A stretch of DNA of 64,000 nucleotides from Zoogloea sp. 1C4 (GTDB taxonomy: Bacteria > Pseudomonadota > Gammaproteobacteria > Burkholderiales > Rhodocyclaceae): positions 62,001-126,000 of the forward strand of contig NZ_SSXU01000007.1 in the NCBI RefSeq assembly GCF_009469605.1, written 5' to 3'. Made by a program: the position numbers and the translations under genes. The notes under the pieces were generated by a model. It did no database searches. It was not told the DNA's origin and saw only the letters and a list, made by a program, of their open reading frames with translations. Below, one piece after another: positions 19,062 through 26,703 of the stretch. Each line of letters begins with the position of its first letter. Within the stretch, counting starts at the first letter, position 1.

Positions 19062-19598
19062 TGTCGGACTGAAGTCCGACCTACAGGGTGTCGCGGGGGT
19101 GTGGGTTGGCGCCCTTCCGATCTGTAGGCCGGACTTCAGTCCGACACGCGGAGCGTGATCTGGGCGGTGCTGTTGGAATGGAGTTCGACGAGCAGGGATG
19201 GGACGGTTGGCATGGCGGGCGGCTTTGGCTGCACGTTTTCCTTTTGGGGCACCGGGCAGGTCTGCGTGTGTGTTCCGTGGCGATGGTGTCGGACTGAAGT
19301 CCGACCTACAGGGCATCGCGGGTGTGCGGGTTGGTGCCCTTCCGATCTGTAGGTCGGACTTCAGTCCGACACGCGGAGCGTGATCTGGGCCGTGCCGTTG
19401 GAATGGAGTTCGACGAGCAGGGATGGGGCGGTTAGCTTGGCGGGCGGCTTTGGCTGCCCGTTTTTCTTTTGGGGCGCCGGGCCGGTCTGCGTGGATGTTC
19501 CGTGGCGATGGTGTCGGACTGAAGTCCGACCTACAGGGTGTCGCGGGGGTGTGGTTGGTGCCCTTCCGATCTGTAGGTCGGACTTCAGTCCGACATTC
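19062..19598. repeat. 225-bp tandem repeat carrying paired REP palindromes (array A)
   Basis: Six copies of a 24-base GTAG-footed palindrome (arms GTCGGACT and AGTCCGAC around two bases) occur at 19062, 19123, 19287, 19348, 19512 and 19572, alternating in orientation. Equivalent copies are exactly 225 bases apart (19062, 19287, 19512). The array is thus about 2.4 copies of one 225-bp unit, including a spacer of about 140 bp that is itself repeated. It fills the gap between two convergent genes. The rest of 18945-19061 shows no gene or element I can name. The spacers are related to those of array B. Confidence 0.92.
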
Positions 19599-19618
19599 GT
19601 TCTACCTTGGCCGTCGGA

Positions 19619-20299
19619 TCAGCCGCCTGCGGTGATGCTCACCACGTCGCTCCATTCGCCAACCCGGTTGTCTTTCACTCGGTAGATGGCCTTGTATTGC
19701 CACGTGACCGGTGTGGCGGGAAGGGGGGCGTTGTCGGGTACGCGGGTGGAGTTGGCGATGGTGAGGAAACCGAAGCCCTTTTCATCGCTGCGATCCACCC
19801 AGATCTCGATGGCGTCGGCGTCGCCCTTGGGCCACTGGATGCTGGGCTGGCCGGCTTTTTTGGAGATGTCGAGGATGGGTTTGGCGCCGTCGGTATCGAC
19901 GATCTGTGCGGCGCCGATGATGTTGAGCTCCCTGCCGATGTCGTCGGAGTAGTTCTTGGCGGCCTTGATGCGGGCCACCAGGCTGGTGAGGCGCGGGATG
20001 ATGCCGTGGGGGACGGCCGGGGCCGCTGGGGGCAGGTTTGCCACGTGCGGATACGCGGCGGTGCCCTCGCCGCCGTCGCGCTGCAGGTTCTTGTAAGCGG
20101 TCCAGCGCTTGGCGGTGGCCTGTACAGATTCAAGCGACGACAGGGTATAGCTGAATGAGGCGGCGTCGGCTTCAAGTTGCTTGATGTGTGATTCGCCGAG
20201 TTCGAGAGTGTTAGCCAGGGCCGGCAAGTGGGCGGCGAGGTGTTCGAGCAGCGCTGCGCGGCCGGCGTCATCGTTGGGCAGGTAGTAGTTCTTGGGCAT
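19619..20299 (-). CDS. unrecognised protein with a C-terminal fibronectin-III-like strand region
   Basis: The 226-residue protein begins MPKNYYLPNDDAG. Its N-terminal half looks helical. Its C-terminal half, after an Ala/Pro linker near residue 85, ends in WQYKAIYRVKDNRVGEWSDV, a pattern like the last strands of an Fn3 domain. No signal peptide is visible. Proteins of this general shape, with an Fn3-like tail, occur in several phyla as uncharacterised families. GGAGGAG lies 7 bases before the ATG at 20299, so this start is well supported. The frame stays open far upstream through the 21-bp repeat array, but that is a by-product of the array. Function is unknown. Confidence 0.75.
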   Translation of the reverse strand: MPKNYYLPNDDAGRAALLEHLAAHLPALANTLELGESHIKQLEADAASFSYTLSSLESVQATAKRWTAYKNLQRDGGEGTAAYPHVANLPPAAPAVPHGIIPRLTSLVARIKAAKNYSDDIGRELNIIGAAQIVDTDGAKPILDISKKAGQPSIQWPKGDADAIEIWVDRSDEKGFGFLTIANSTRVPDNAPLPATPVTWQYKAIYRVKDNRVGEWSDVVSITAGG

Positions 20300-20340
20300 G
20301 GTGCTTCTCCTCCGATTGCTTGTGGGTGGGTGGGTGATTG

Positions 20341-20814
20341 CTACGCGGCCGGAAGGCCGAAAACCGCTGAAAACCCGCGCCAGTAAAGGCTTTGCAGTAA
20401 TTTGCGGGTTTTGGGAGAGGCGTCCGGCAATGATTGCAGGACGACCTGGAATGATTGCAGGACGTCCTGCTGCTTTGGCCGGATGTCCTTGGGCTGCAGC
20501 CGGACGTCCATGAGTGATGGCCGGATGTCCGGCTGCGGCTGCCGGATGTGCTGCAAGGATGGCCGGATGTCCGTGAGCGCTTGCCGGACGTCCGGCAGCG
20601 CTGGCGGGATGTCCGTGGAGAATTGCCGGATGTCCGTGGATTGCTGCAGGACGTCCTGCAAAGGCTGCAGGATGTCCTGCAATGATTGCCGGGCGCGCGG
20701 CCAGCACGGCGGCACGTGCGGCGGTTTGGGCGGGAGCGGATGGGAACGCTGCGGCTTGTGGTGGAAGGTCTGAACCATCGTCTGCGTGCTTCGGCTGGCG
20801 TTGGCTGCGACCAT
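20341..20814 (-). CDS. possible heptad-repeat protein encoded by the 21-bp array
   Basis: This 157-residue frame reads the 21-bp array as heptads of the form xLxDIRx/xLQDVLQ (for example SLQDILQ, PLQDVLQ, QSTDIRQ, ALTDIRP), which could form an amphipathic helix or coil. It ends 41 bases before the start of the 226-residue gene on the same strand, so the two could be an operon. Because 21 is a multiple of three, other frames across the array are open too. The frame is favoured only by its hydrophobic spacing and by synteny. There is no clear ribosome binding site, and coding status is uncertain. Confidence 0.3.
   Translation of the reverse strand: MVAANASRSTQTMVQTFHHKPQRSHPLPPKPPHVPPCWPRARQSLQDILQPLQDVLQQSTDIRQFSTDIPPALPDVRQALTDIRPSLQHIRQPQPDIRPSLMDVRLQPKDIRPKQQDVLQSFQVVLQSLPDASPKTRKLLQSLYWRGFSAVFGLPAA
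20419..20698. repeat. 21-bp tandem repeat array with a GGAYGTCC core
   Basis: The core GGATGTCC/GGACGTCC recurs at exact 21-base steps. Starts are 20439, 20460, 20481, 20502, 20523, 20544, 20565, 20586, 20607, 20628, 20649 and 20670, with degenerate units at each end (about 20419 and 20691). Units differ between cores, with variants such as TTGCCGGA and TGCAGGAC, so the array is old or under selection for the core and the period. It occupies most of the gap between the 226-residue gene and the nuclease gene. The remainder, 20699-20958, holds no other element I recognise. Confidence 0.93.
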
Positions 20815-20958
20815 TGGTCGCTGTGCCGCAGCGTGCTCGAGCTGATCGACTCGCTATAAATTGGCGGCGATGATAAGTGGAAGTTGAAATGATGTATACG
20901 TAAACAGCATAGCTGAGATGATTTTTTCGTCTGCTCTTCCCGTTGATCCGTACAGCGG

Positions 20959-20966
20959 TATAGAAT
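20959..20966 (+). promoter_or_regulatory. -10-like TATAGAAT just before the MBL nuclease gene
   Basis: TATAGAAT ends 8 bases before the ATG at 20975. No convincing -35 hexamer is seen at the right distance. If it is used, transcription would start almost at the ATG and the message would be leaderless, which fits the lack of a Shine-Dalgarno sequence. Confidence 0.45.
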
Positions 20967-20974
20967 CCCCGGCC

Positions 20975-22399
20975 ATGCATGCGAACATCATTCATCACGG
21001 CGCCCTGCATGGGGTCACCGGCTCTTGTCATCAGCTCTTCATCGACGACACCCACAGCCTGCTGATCGACTGCGGGCTGTTCCAGGGGGCCGAGACTTCG
21101 CCCGATGGCGGTTCGGCCAGCGACAGGCTGGAGATTCCGTTTCCGGTGGATGCCGTGCGGGCGCTGGTGGTCACCCATGTGCACATCGATCACGTGGGGC
21201 GGATTCCGTGGCTGCTGGCGGCGGGGTTCAAGGGGCCGATCTATTGCAGCGAGCCTTCGGCGCGGCTGCTGCCGGTGGTGCTGGCCGATGCCTTTGCGGT
21301 GGGGGTGACGCGGGACGCCCGGCTGGTGGAGCGTTACCTGCGGATGGTGGAGGCGCGCATCCGCCCGGTGCCCTGGAATACATGGCAGACGGTTTTCGAG
21401 GGGCCGGATGGCAGTTGTGGCATTCGCCTGCAGCGGGCCGGGCACATTCTCGGGTCGGCCTATGTGGAGTGCGATCTCGTGCGCCCCGGGGCGCGGCGGA
21501 CCCGGGTGGTGTTCTCGGGGGATCTGGGGGCGCCCCACGCACCGATGCTGCCGGCGCCGCGCTCGCCATTGACGGCGGATGTGGTGGTGCTGGAGAGCAC
21601 CTATGGCGATCGCCTCCATGAAGACCGCAAGGCCCGCCGGGAGCGCCTCCAGCGAGTGGTCGAGAAGGCGCTGGATAACGGCGGCACGGTGATCGTGCCG
21701 GCCTTCAGCATCGGCCGCACGCAAGAGCTGTTGTATGAATTCGAGGACATCCTCTACCGCGAACAGCGCCAGCCCGGGCCCCATGCCGGGCGCTGGGCAA
21801 AGCTGCCGATCTATCTGGATTCACCCCTCGCCGGGCGTTTCACCCGGCTCTACCGTGAGCTGCAACCCTACTGGAACGACGAGGCCCTGGCCCGGGTGCG
21901 GGCTGGGCGCAAGCCGCTGGCCTTCGACCAGCTGGTGGCCATCGACGAGCATGCCGACCACGAAGCCAACGTGCGCAGGCTTGCCCGCAGCGGCGAGCCC
22001 GCCATCGTGATCGCCGCCAGCGGCATGTGCGCCGGTGGGCGGGTGATGGGTTATCTCAAGGCCATGCTCCACGATGCGCGTCACGACGTGCTGTTCGTGG
22101 GCTACCAGGCCCGCGGCACGCCAGGCCACGCGATCCAGACCTGGGGGCCGAAGGGCGGTTATGTGGATATCGACGGCGAGCGCATCGACATCCGCGCCGG
22201 CATCCATTCCGTCTCCGGCTATTCCGCCCACGCGGATCAGGCCGGGCTGGTGCGCTTCGTCACCGGCATGCGCCACTGGCCGAAGGAGGTCCGCCTGATC
22301 CACGGCGACGACGAGGCCCGTGCTGCCCTGCGCCACGCCATCGAATCCGCCACCGCGGGGCAGGTGAAGGTGTCGAACGGCGGAGAAGAAGCCCTGTAG
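20975..22399 (+). CDS. metallo-beta-lactamase/beta-CASP-fold RNA-processing nuclease
   Basis: The 474-residue protein has GEVTGSCH-like ALHGVTGSCHQLF near residue 9. It has the zinc ligand motif HVHIDH near 67-72, LESTYGDR near 206-213, a beta-CASP domain with PAFSIGRTQELLYE, and a C-terminal GYSAHADQ. This is the layout of bacterial exonucleases related to the CPSF73/YSH1 group. The final motif is present, so the active site looks complete. The substrate is presumably RNA. ATG 20975 gives the family N-terminus, and an upstream ATG at 20918 adds 19 unrelated residues. The TAG stop (22397-22399) lies inside the first REP copy of array B. Confidence 0.88.
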   Translation: MHANIIHHGALHGVTGSCHQLFIDDTHSLLIDCGLFQGAETSPDGGSASDRLEIPFPVDAVRALVVTHVHIDHVGRIPWLLAAGFKGPIYCSEPSARLLPVVLADAFAVGVTRDARLVERYLRMVEARIRPVPWNTWQTVFEGPDGSCGIRLQRAGHILGSAYVECDLVRPGARRTRVVFSGDLGAPHAPMLPAPRSPLTADVVVLESTYGDRLHEDRKARRERLQRVVEKALDNGGTVIVPAFSIGRTQELLYEFEDILYREQRQPGPHAGRWAKLPIYLDSPLAGRFTRLYRELQPYWNDEALARVRAGRKPLAFDQLVAIDEHADHEANVRRLARSGEPAIVIAASGMCAGGRVMGYLKAMLHDARHDVLFVGYQARGTPGHAIQTWGPKGGYVDIDGERIDIRAGIHSVSGYSAHADQAGLVRFVTGMRHWPKEVRLIHGDDEARAALRHAIESATAGQVKVSNGGEEAL

Positions 22400-22747
22400 G
22401 TCGGACTTCAGTCCGACACCAGGTGCTTGATTGGGCCGTGCTGTCGGACTGAAGTCCGACCTACAGGGGTTTTGCGGGTGTGCGGGTTGAAGGCCCACCG
22501 ATCTGTAGGTCGGACTTTAGTCCGACACCGGGTGCTTGATTTGGGCCGTGCTGTCGGACTGAAGTCCGACCTACAGGGGTTTCGCGGGTATGTGGGTTGA
22601 AGCCCCACCGATCTGTAGGTCGGACTTTAGTCCGACACCGGGTGCTTGATTTGGGCCGTGCTGTCGGACTGAAGTCCGACCTACAGGGGTTTTGCGGGTA
22701 TGCGGGTTGAAGCCTCACCGATCTGTAGGTCGGACTTTAGTCCGACA
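22395..22747. repeat. REP/BIME array B, left part (seven copies)
   Basis: 24-base GTAG-footed palindromes start at 22395, 22442, 22504, 22552, 22614, 22662 and 22724, alternating in orientation. Linkers alternate between about 38 bases (GTAG feet facing) and about 24 bases (hairpin heads facing), giving a 109-110-bp period. The centre is TTC in the first tgtagg-type copy and TTT in the others, so the two orientations form distinct subtypes, as in other BIMEs. Stem arms are GTCGGACT and AGTCCGAC. The array runs from the nuclease stop codon to the RAYT gene. Confidence 0.95.
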
Positions 22748-22801
22748 GAACACACCAGCAGGCCGTATTGAATCGCAGGACGGGCAATCTCAACCGGGCG
22801 T

Positions 22802-23248
22802 ATGTCTTATTCCGATCTTCGCAAGGGCCGGGTTTCGGTGGTGGGGCAGGTCTATCTGCTGACGACCGTCACCCATGACCGCCGCCCGTGGTTTGGGGAT
22901 TTCCGGGCCGGGTGTGCGGTGGCGAGGGTGATTCACGATCTGGCTTTGGGGTATCCGGGCCTGTCGCTGGCGTGGGTGGTGATGCCGGATCACGTGCACT
23001 GGCTGGTGCAGCTCCCGGAAGGGCTGACTCTGGGCTCATTGATGCGGCGCCTCAAGGGGCGCAGCGCGCTGGCGCTCAATGACGGCACGGGCGGGGGCAG
23101 GGTGTGGGCGCCGGCCTACCACGACCGCGCCCTGCGGCGGGAGGACGATGTACGCGCCGCCGCCCGTTACCTCGTCGCCAACCCCGTCCGCGCGGGGATT
23201 GTCGATCGGGTGGGGGATTATCCGTTGTGGGATGCGGTCTGGCTGTGA
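22802..23248 (+). CDS. REP-associated tyrosine transposase (RAYT, TnpA-REP)
   Basis: The 148-residue Y1/HUH protein has a VVMPDHVHWLVQ motif, with HxH at His64 and His66 for the metal. The candidate nucleophile is Tyr123, in ARYLVANPVRAGIV. Length and motif order match the RAYT clade of IS200/IS605-like transposases, which bind and cleave REP hairpins next to a GTAG/GGAG tetranucleotide. The gene is flanked on both sides by such hairpins. It occupies the position of one of the 24-base spacers, whose right part (GGGTGCTTGATTTGGGCC) survives at about 23271-23288. Promoter and RBS are weak. Confidence 0.95.
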   Translation: MSYSDLRKGRVSVVGQVYLLTTVTHDRRPWFGDFRAGCAVARVIHDLALGYPGLSLAWVVMPDHVHWLVQLPEGLTLGSLMRRLKGRSALALNDGTGGGRVWAPAYHDRALRREDDVRAAARYLVANPVRAGIVDRVGDYPLWDAVWL

Positions 23249-23292
23249 GGGGGCGTTTGGGTCTGGTACGGGGTGCTTGATTTGGGCCGTGC

Positions 23293-23816
23293 TGTCGGAC
23301 TGAAGTCCGACCTACAGGGGCGTCGCGGGTATGTGGGTTGCAGCCTCACCGATCTGTAGGTCGGACTTTAGTCCGACACCGGGTGCTTGATTTGGGCCGC
23401 GCTGTCGGACTGAAGTCCGACCTACAGGGGCTTCGCGGGTGTGTGGGTTGCAGCCCCACCGATCTGTAGGTCGGACTTTAGTCCGACACCGGGTGTGTGA
23501 TTTGGGCCGCGCTGTCGGACTGAAGTCCGACCTACAGGGGTTTCGCGGGTGTGTGGGTTGAAGCCTCACCGATCTGTAGGTCGGACTTTAGTCCGACACC
23601 GGGAGCTTGATTGGGCCGTGCTGTCGGACTGAAGTCCGACCTACAGGGGTTTCGCGGGTGTGTGGGTTGAAGCCTCACCGATCTGTAGGTCGGACTTTAG
23701 TCCGACACCGGGTGCTTGATTGGGCCGTGCTGTCGGACTGAAGTCCGACCTACAGGGGTTTCGCGGGTTTGTGGGTTGCAGCCCCACCGATCTGTAGGTC
23801 GGACTTTAGTCCGACA
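23293..23816. repeat. REP/BIME array B, right part (ten copies)
   Basis: Copies start at 23293, 23355, 23403, 23465, 23513, 23575, 23622, 23684, 23731 and 23793, alternating in orientation with the same 38/24-base linkers as the left part. All tgtagg-type copies here have the TTT centre. The last copy ends 9 bases before the stop of the minus-strand gene at 23826. Nothing else is seen in 23249-23825 apart from the spacer remnant next to the RAYT gene. Confidence 0.95.
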
Positions 23817-23825
23817 TGAACTGGC

Positions 23826-25028
23826 TTAGCGGCGCTTGCCGACCACGTCGTCCACTTCGGTGAGGAGCGGCGACGGGGTGGTGAGGAGGGTGTCGAGCTG
23901 CTTGCGGTCGGCGGCGATCACGTTTTCGATGTTGTCCGGGGTGAGCTGGATGCCGAACCTGCCATCGGCGTCGGGTGCGCCCATCACCCGGGCGATCACC
24001 TTGTCGCCCAGGGCGCGCTTGAAGTGGCCGGCTTCCCAGAAATACTGGAGGTGGGTCTTGCGGTCGCCCGGGGCGGGGATGGCTTCGAGGGTTTCGGGGC
24101 CGATGCCGCTGAAATCCCATACCTCGACGCCCGGATGGCGGGCGGCGATGGCGACGACCATGCGCTTCCAGTCGTTGAAGAGATCGGCGAGGCCGAGCCT
24201 GGCCTGCATCAGGCGGATTTCGGCGTGGTAGGGGTAGATCACCAGCCGGGCCTTGCCGCCGCTCGTCTGGATGCCGGCGAGGAGGGCGTCGAGGGCCTGC
24301 TGGTCGATGGATTGCCCCTCGGCGGGCTGGATGGCCTTGGCCTTGCGGCCCCAGTTGCGGGCGTTCTCGTCGGCGCGCTGGCGGAACAGGATGTAGTGGC
24401 CGCTGTTGTCCACCTCGGCGATGTAGTTGTCCAGCGGGTTGAAGCCGCGCTCGGTGAGGGTGGCGGCGTAGCGGGCGCGCTGCAGGGCGGCCGTCTTGGC
24501 GGAATCCCGCAGGCCGGTGATGGAGAACACGGTTTCGGCCAGCACCTTGCCGTCGATCTGCGGTGGGGTGTCGAGGGGCGGCAGCGGGGCGGCCTTGGTG
24601 GAGCCGAGGAAGTCGTAGAACTCGACGCCGATGAGGGCGACCTTGGGCGTGCAGCCGGCGGCCTGCAGCCAGCCAAACTGGCGCTGCGCCATGCTCACCG
24701 CCGAGCCGGGGATGGAATGGTTGAAGGCCGACAGGCCCTGGGCGGCAAAGGCCGGGTGCTCGGGATCGAAGCCGATCTCGGCGCGGGAATTGCCGAAGAT
24801 GCCGGCGCTGGGGCACAGCCGGCGGGCGGCCTGCCAGCGGGTGAGCTCCCGGTGGTGGTCGAGATAGGGCTTGGTGGCGCTGAGGCCGGCGATCCGCGGC
24901 GACCCGAAGATGCCCAGCGGGTCGATGAAGACATTGATGGCGCCCACCAGCGCGACGCAGGCGACGAGGGTTGCCAGCATCCAGCGCAGGTAGCTGGCCC
25001 AGGAGAAGGGAGTCGTCGGGGAAGCCAT
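23826..25028 (-). CDS. membrane-anchored SGNH/AlgX-like protein paired with an MBOAT
   Basis: The 400-residue protein has one N-terminal membrane segment (about residues 10-33) and a periplasmic domain. GNSRAEIGFDP lies near residue 76 in the position of the SGNH nucleophile block, and FWEAGHFK lies near 336, where the family usually has the catalytic Asp-x-x-His. The AlgX/AlgJ-type partner receives acetyl groups from an MBOAT protein and transfers them to polysaccharide. Its ATG overlaps the MBOAT stop by one base (TGATG), supporting a working pair. The Asp of the dyad is not obvious, so catalysis should be regarded as unproven. Confidence 0.7.
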   Translation of the reverse strand: MASPTTPFSWASYLRWMLATLVACVALVGAINVFIDPLGIFGSPRIAGLSATKPYLDHHRELTRWQAARRLCPSAGIFGNSRAEIGFDPEHPAFAAQGLSAFNHSIPGSAVSMAQRQFGWLQAAGCTPKVALIGVEFYDFLGSTKAAPLPPLDTPPQIDGKVLAETVFSITGLRDSAKTAALQRARYAATLTERGFNPLDNYIAEVDNSGHYILFRQRADENARNWGRKAKAIQPAEGQSIDQQALDALLAGIQTSGGKARLVIYPYHAEIRLMQARLGLADLFNDWKRMVVAIAARHPGVEVWDFSGIGPETLEAIPAPGDRKTHLQYFWEAGHFKRALGDKVIARVMGAPDADGRFGIQLTPDNIENVIAADRKQLDTLLTTPSPLLTEVDDVVGKRR

Positions 25029-26572
25029 CAGAACTGGAAGTACAGGAATTCGGTGGGGCGGGACAGGGCCAGCACGCCCAGCGCGAACAGCAGGCCGATG
25101 GCGAGCGCGCTGCGCCGGCTGGGCTGCCAGGCCAGGCGACGGGCCACGGGTTGGGCGTGGCGGCTGTCTTCGGGCAGGGCGGGGTCGAAGCGGCCCATGA
25201 TCTCTTGCGTGTTGGGAGCGAAGAAGGCCACCAGCGCGCCGACGATCACCCAGGCCCAGGTCTCGACGAAGGCCGCGCCGCCACCGAGGCTCACGCCGAT
25301 GCCGAGGCCATCCACCACGCCCTTGAGCGGGCCGAGGCGGGACAGGATGGGCTCGGGCAGGCTGGCGCCAAACTGGCCGAGCATGCCGGCGATGAGCTTG
25401 TTGGCGGTGGCCAGATCCGGCGCGCGGAAGTAAACCCACGCAAACACCACGCACAGGAAGGTGAGGGCAACCCCCAGAAAACGCCCCAGGCCGGCCGGCA
25501 GATGCACCGGCACCCGGCGGCAGACGTCCTGCCAGGCATGATTGACCACCAGGAAGCCGCCGTGGAGCGCGCCCCAGATCACGAAGTTCCAGCCAGCGCC
25601 GTGCCACAGGCCGCCCAGCACCATGGTGGTGAGCAGGTTGAAATGGCGGCGGAAGCGCCCGTGGCGGTTGCCTCCCAGGGGAATGTAAAGGTAGTCGCGC
25701 AGGAAGCGCGAGAGCGTCATGTGCCAGCGGCGCCAGAACTCGGTGATGTTGCGCGACTTGTAGGGCGAGTTGAAGTTGAGCGGCAGGCGCACGCCGAACA
25801 TCCGCGACAGGCCGATGGCCATGTCGGAATAACCCGAGAAGTCGAAGTACAGCTGGAAGGTGTAGGCCAGCGCGCCGCCCCAGGCATTGAACAGGGTGAG
25901 GGCGTCGGCATTCGGGGCGAAGACAGGGGCGGCGTAGTCGGCGAGGCTGTCGGCGATCAGCACCTTCTTGGCGAGGCCGATGGCGAAGATGGTGAGGCCG
26001 ATGGCGAAGTTGGCGGCGTGAGGGCGGTAATTACGGTCCTCGTCGAACTGCGGCATCATCTCCTTGTGGTGCAGCACCGGGCCCGCGATGAGGTGCGGGA
26101 AGTAGGTGACGAACAGCACGTAGTAGATGAAGCGGTATTCGGTGACCTTGCCGGCGTAGGCGTCGGCGAGGAAGGCGATCTGGGTGAAGGTGAAGAACGA
26201 GATCCCGATGGGCAGGATGATCCCGAGGATCGGCCAGTCGGTGCCCAGCAGGGCGTTGGCGCTGGAGAGGAAGAAGTCGGCGTACTTGTAGTAGCCCAGC
26301 AGCACCAGATTGACGATCACCGCCAGGGTGAGCACCCGGCGCCCCTCGGCGGTGCCGGCGCGGCGGGCGATGTAGCCGCCGGCCAGGTAGTTGGCGCAGA
26401 TCGAGGCGAGCAGCAGGGCCAGGTAGCGGTAATCCCACCAGGCGTAGAAGAACAGCGAGCTGGCGGCCAGCCAGGCCGCGCCGGCCTGTTTGCCGATGCG
26501 GCCCAGAATGAAGAAGCCGAGCAGCGTGACCGGCAGGTAGGCCAGCAGGAAGGAATACGAATTGAACAGCAT
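25028..26572 (-). CDS. MBOAT-family O-acyltransferase (AlgI-like)
   Basis: The 514-residue polytopic inner-membrane protein has PIGISFFTFTQIAFLAD near residue 120 and YFDFSGYSDMAIGLSRMFG near 241-259. It has NFNSPYKSRNITEFWRRWH near 264-282 and the catalytic histidine region GGLWHGAGWNFVIWGALHG near 318-337. These are diagnostic of the AlgI/DltB branch. It passes an acyl group, usually acetyl, from the cytoplasm to a periplasmic acceptor. The partner is the coupled SGNH-like gene downstream. It may acetylate an exopolysaccharide, possibly that of the 1-19 kb locus, but no linkage is shown. Confidence 0.93.
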   Translation of the reverse strand: MLFNSYSFLLAYLPVTLLGFFILGRIGKQAGAAWLAASSLFFYAWWDYRYLALLLASICANYLAGGYIARRAGTAEGRRVLTLAVIVNLVLLGYYKYADFFLSSANALLGTDWPILGIILPIGISFFTFTQIAFLADAYAGKVTEYRFIYYVLFVTYFPHLIAGPVLHHKEMMPQFDEDRNYRPHAANFAIGLTIFAIGLAKKVLIADSLADYAAPVFAPNADALTLFNAWGGALAYTFQLYFDFSGYSDMAIGLSRMFGVRLPLNFNSPYKSRNITEFWRRWHMTLSRFLRDYLYIPLGGNRHGRFRRHFNLLTTMVLGGLWHGAGWNFVIWGALHGGFLVVNHAWQDVCRRVPVHLPAGLGRFLGVALTFLCVVFAWVYFRAPDLATANKLIAGMLGQFGASLPEPILSRLGPLKGVVDGLGIGVSLGGGAAFVETWAWVIVGALVAFFAPNTQEIMGRFDPALPEDSRHAQPVARRLAWQPSRRSALAIGLLFALGVLALSRPTEFLYFQF

Positions 26573-26675
26573 GCGTGCGTGGGGGGCGGTGCCGCGCCCT
26601 TGAGTCGACCGGGCGCAGCTTATCCGCTTTGAGTGCCCCGCGCTGTGGCGGAAGGTTGCGGGGTGAAAGATATGT

Positions 26676-26700
26676 CACGGCGCCGGGTGCCGGCGCCGTG
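26676..26700 (-). terminator. perfect 11-bp GC-rich hairpin after parA
   Basis: Arms CACGGCGCCGG (26676-26686) and its complement (26690-26700) enclose a 3-base loop, three bases past the parA stop on the minus strand. It is followed by only a short T-rich run (ATCTTT), so it is a likely but not textbook terminator. Confidence 0.65.
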
Positions 26701-26703
26701 AAA

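Noticed and set aside
20402-20773. A 123-residue plus-strand Cys/Arg/Ser-rich protein from the 21-bp array
   Set aside because: The residues are an artefact of reading the repeat in this frame. The composition is implausible and there is no RBS.
19619-21784. A single 721-residue minus-strand protein spanning the repeats and the opposite strand of the nuclease gene
   Set aside because: Most of it is antisense to the MBL nuclease and reads through the 21-bp array. Only the last 226 residues have their own strong RBS and a protein-like sequence.
22395-23816. CRISPR array
   Set aside because: Repeats alternate in orientation, spacers are near-identical, and there are no cas genes. This is a BIME array.
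23806-24816. Alternative frames over the SGNH-like gene
   Set aside because: They are Arg/Pro-rich shadows, while the frame ending at 23826 carries the membrane anchor and GNSR motif.
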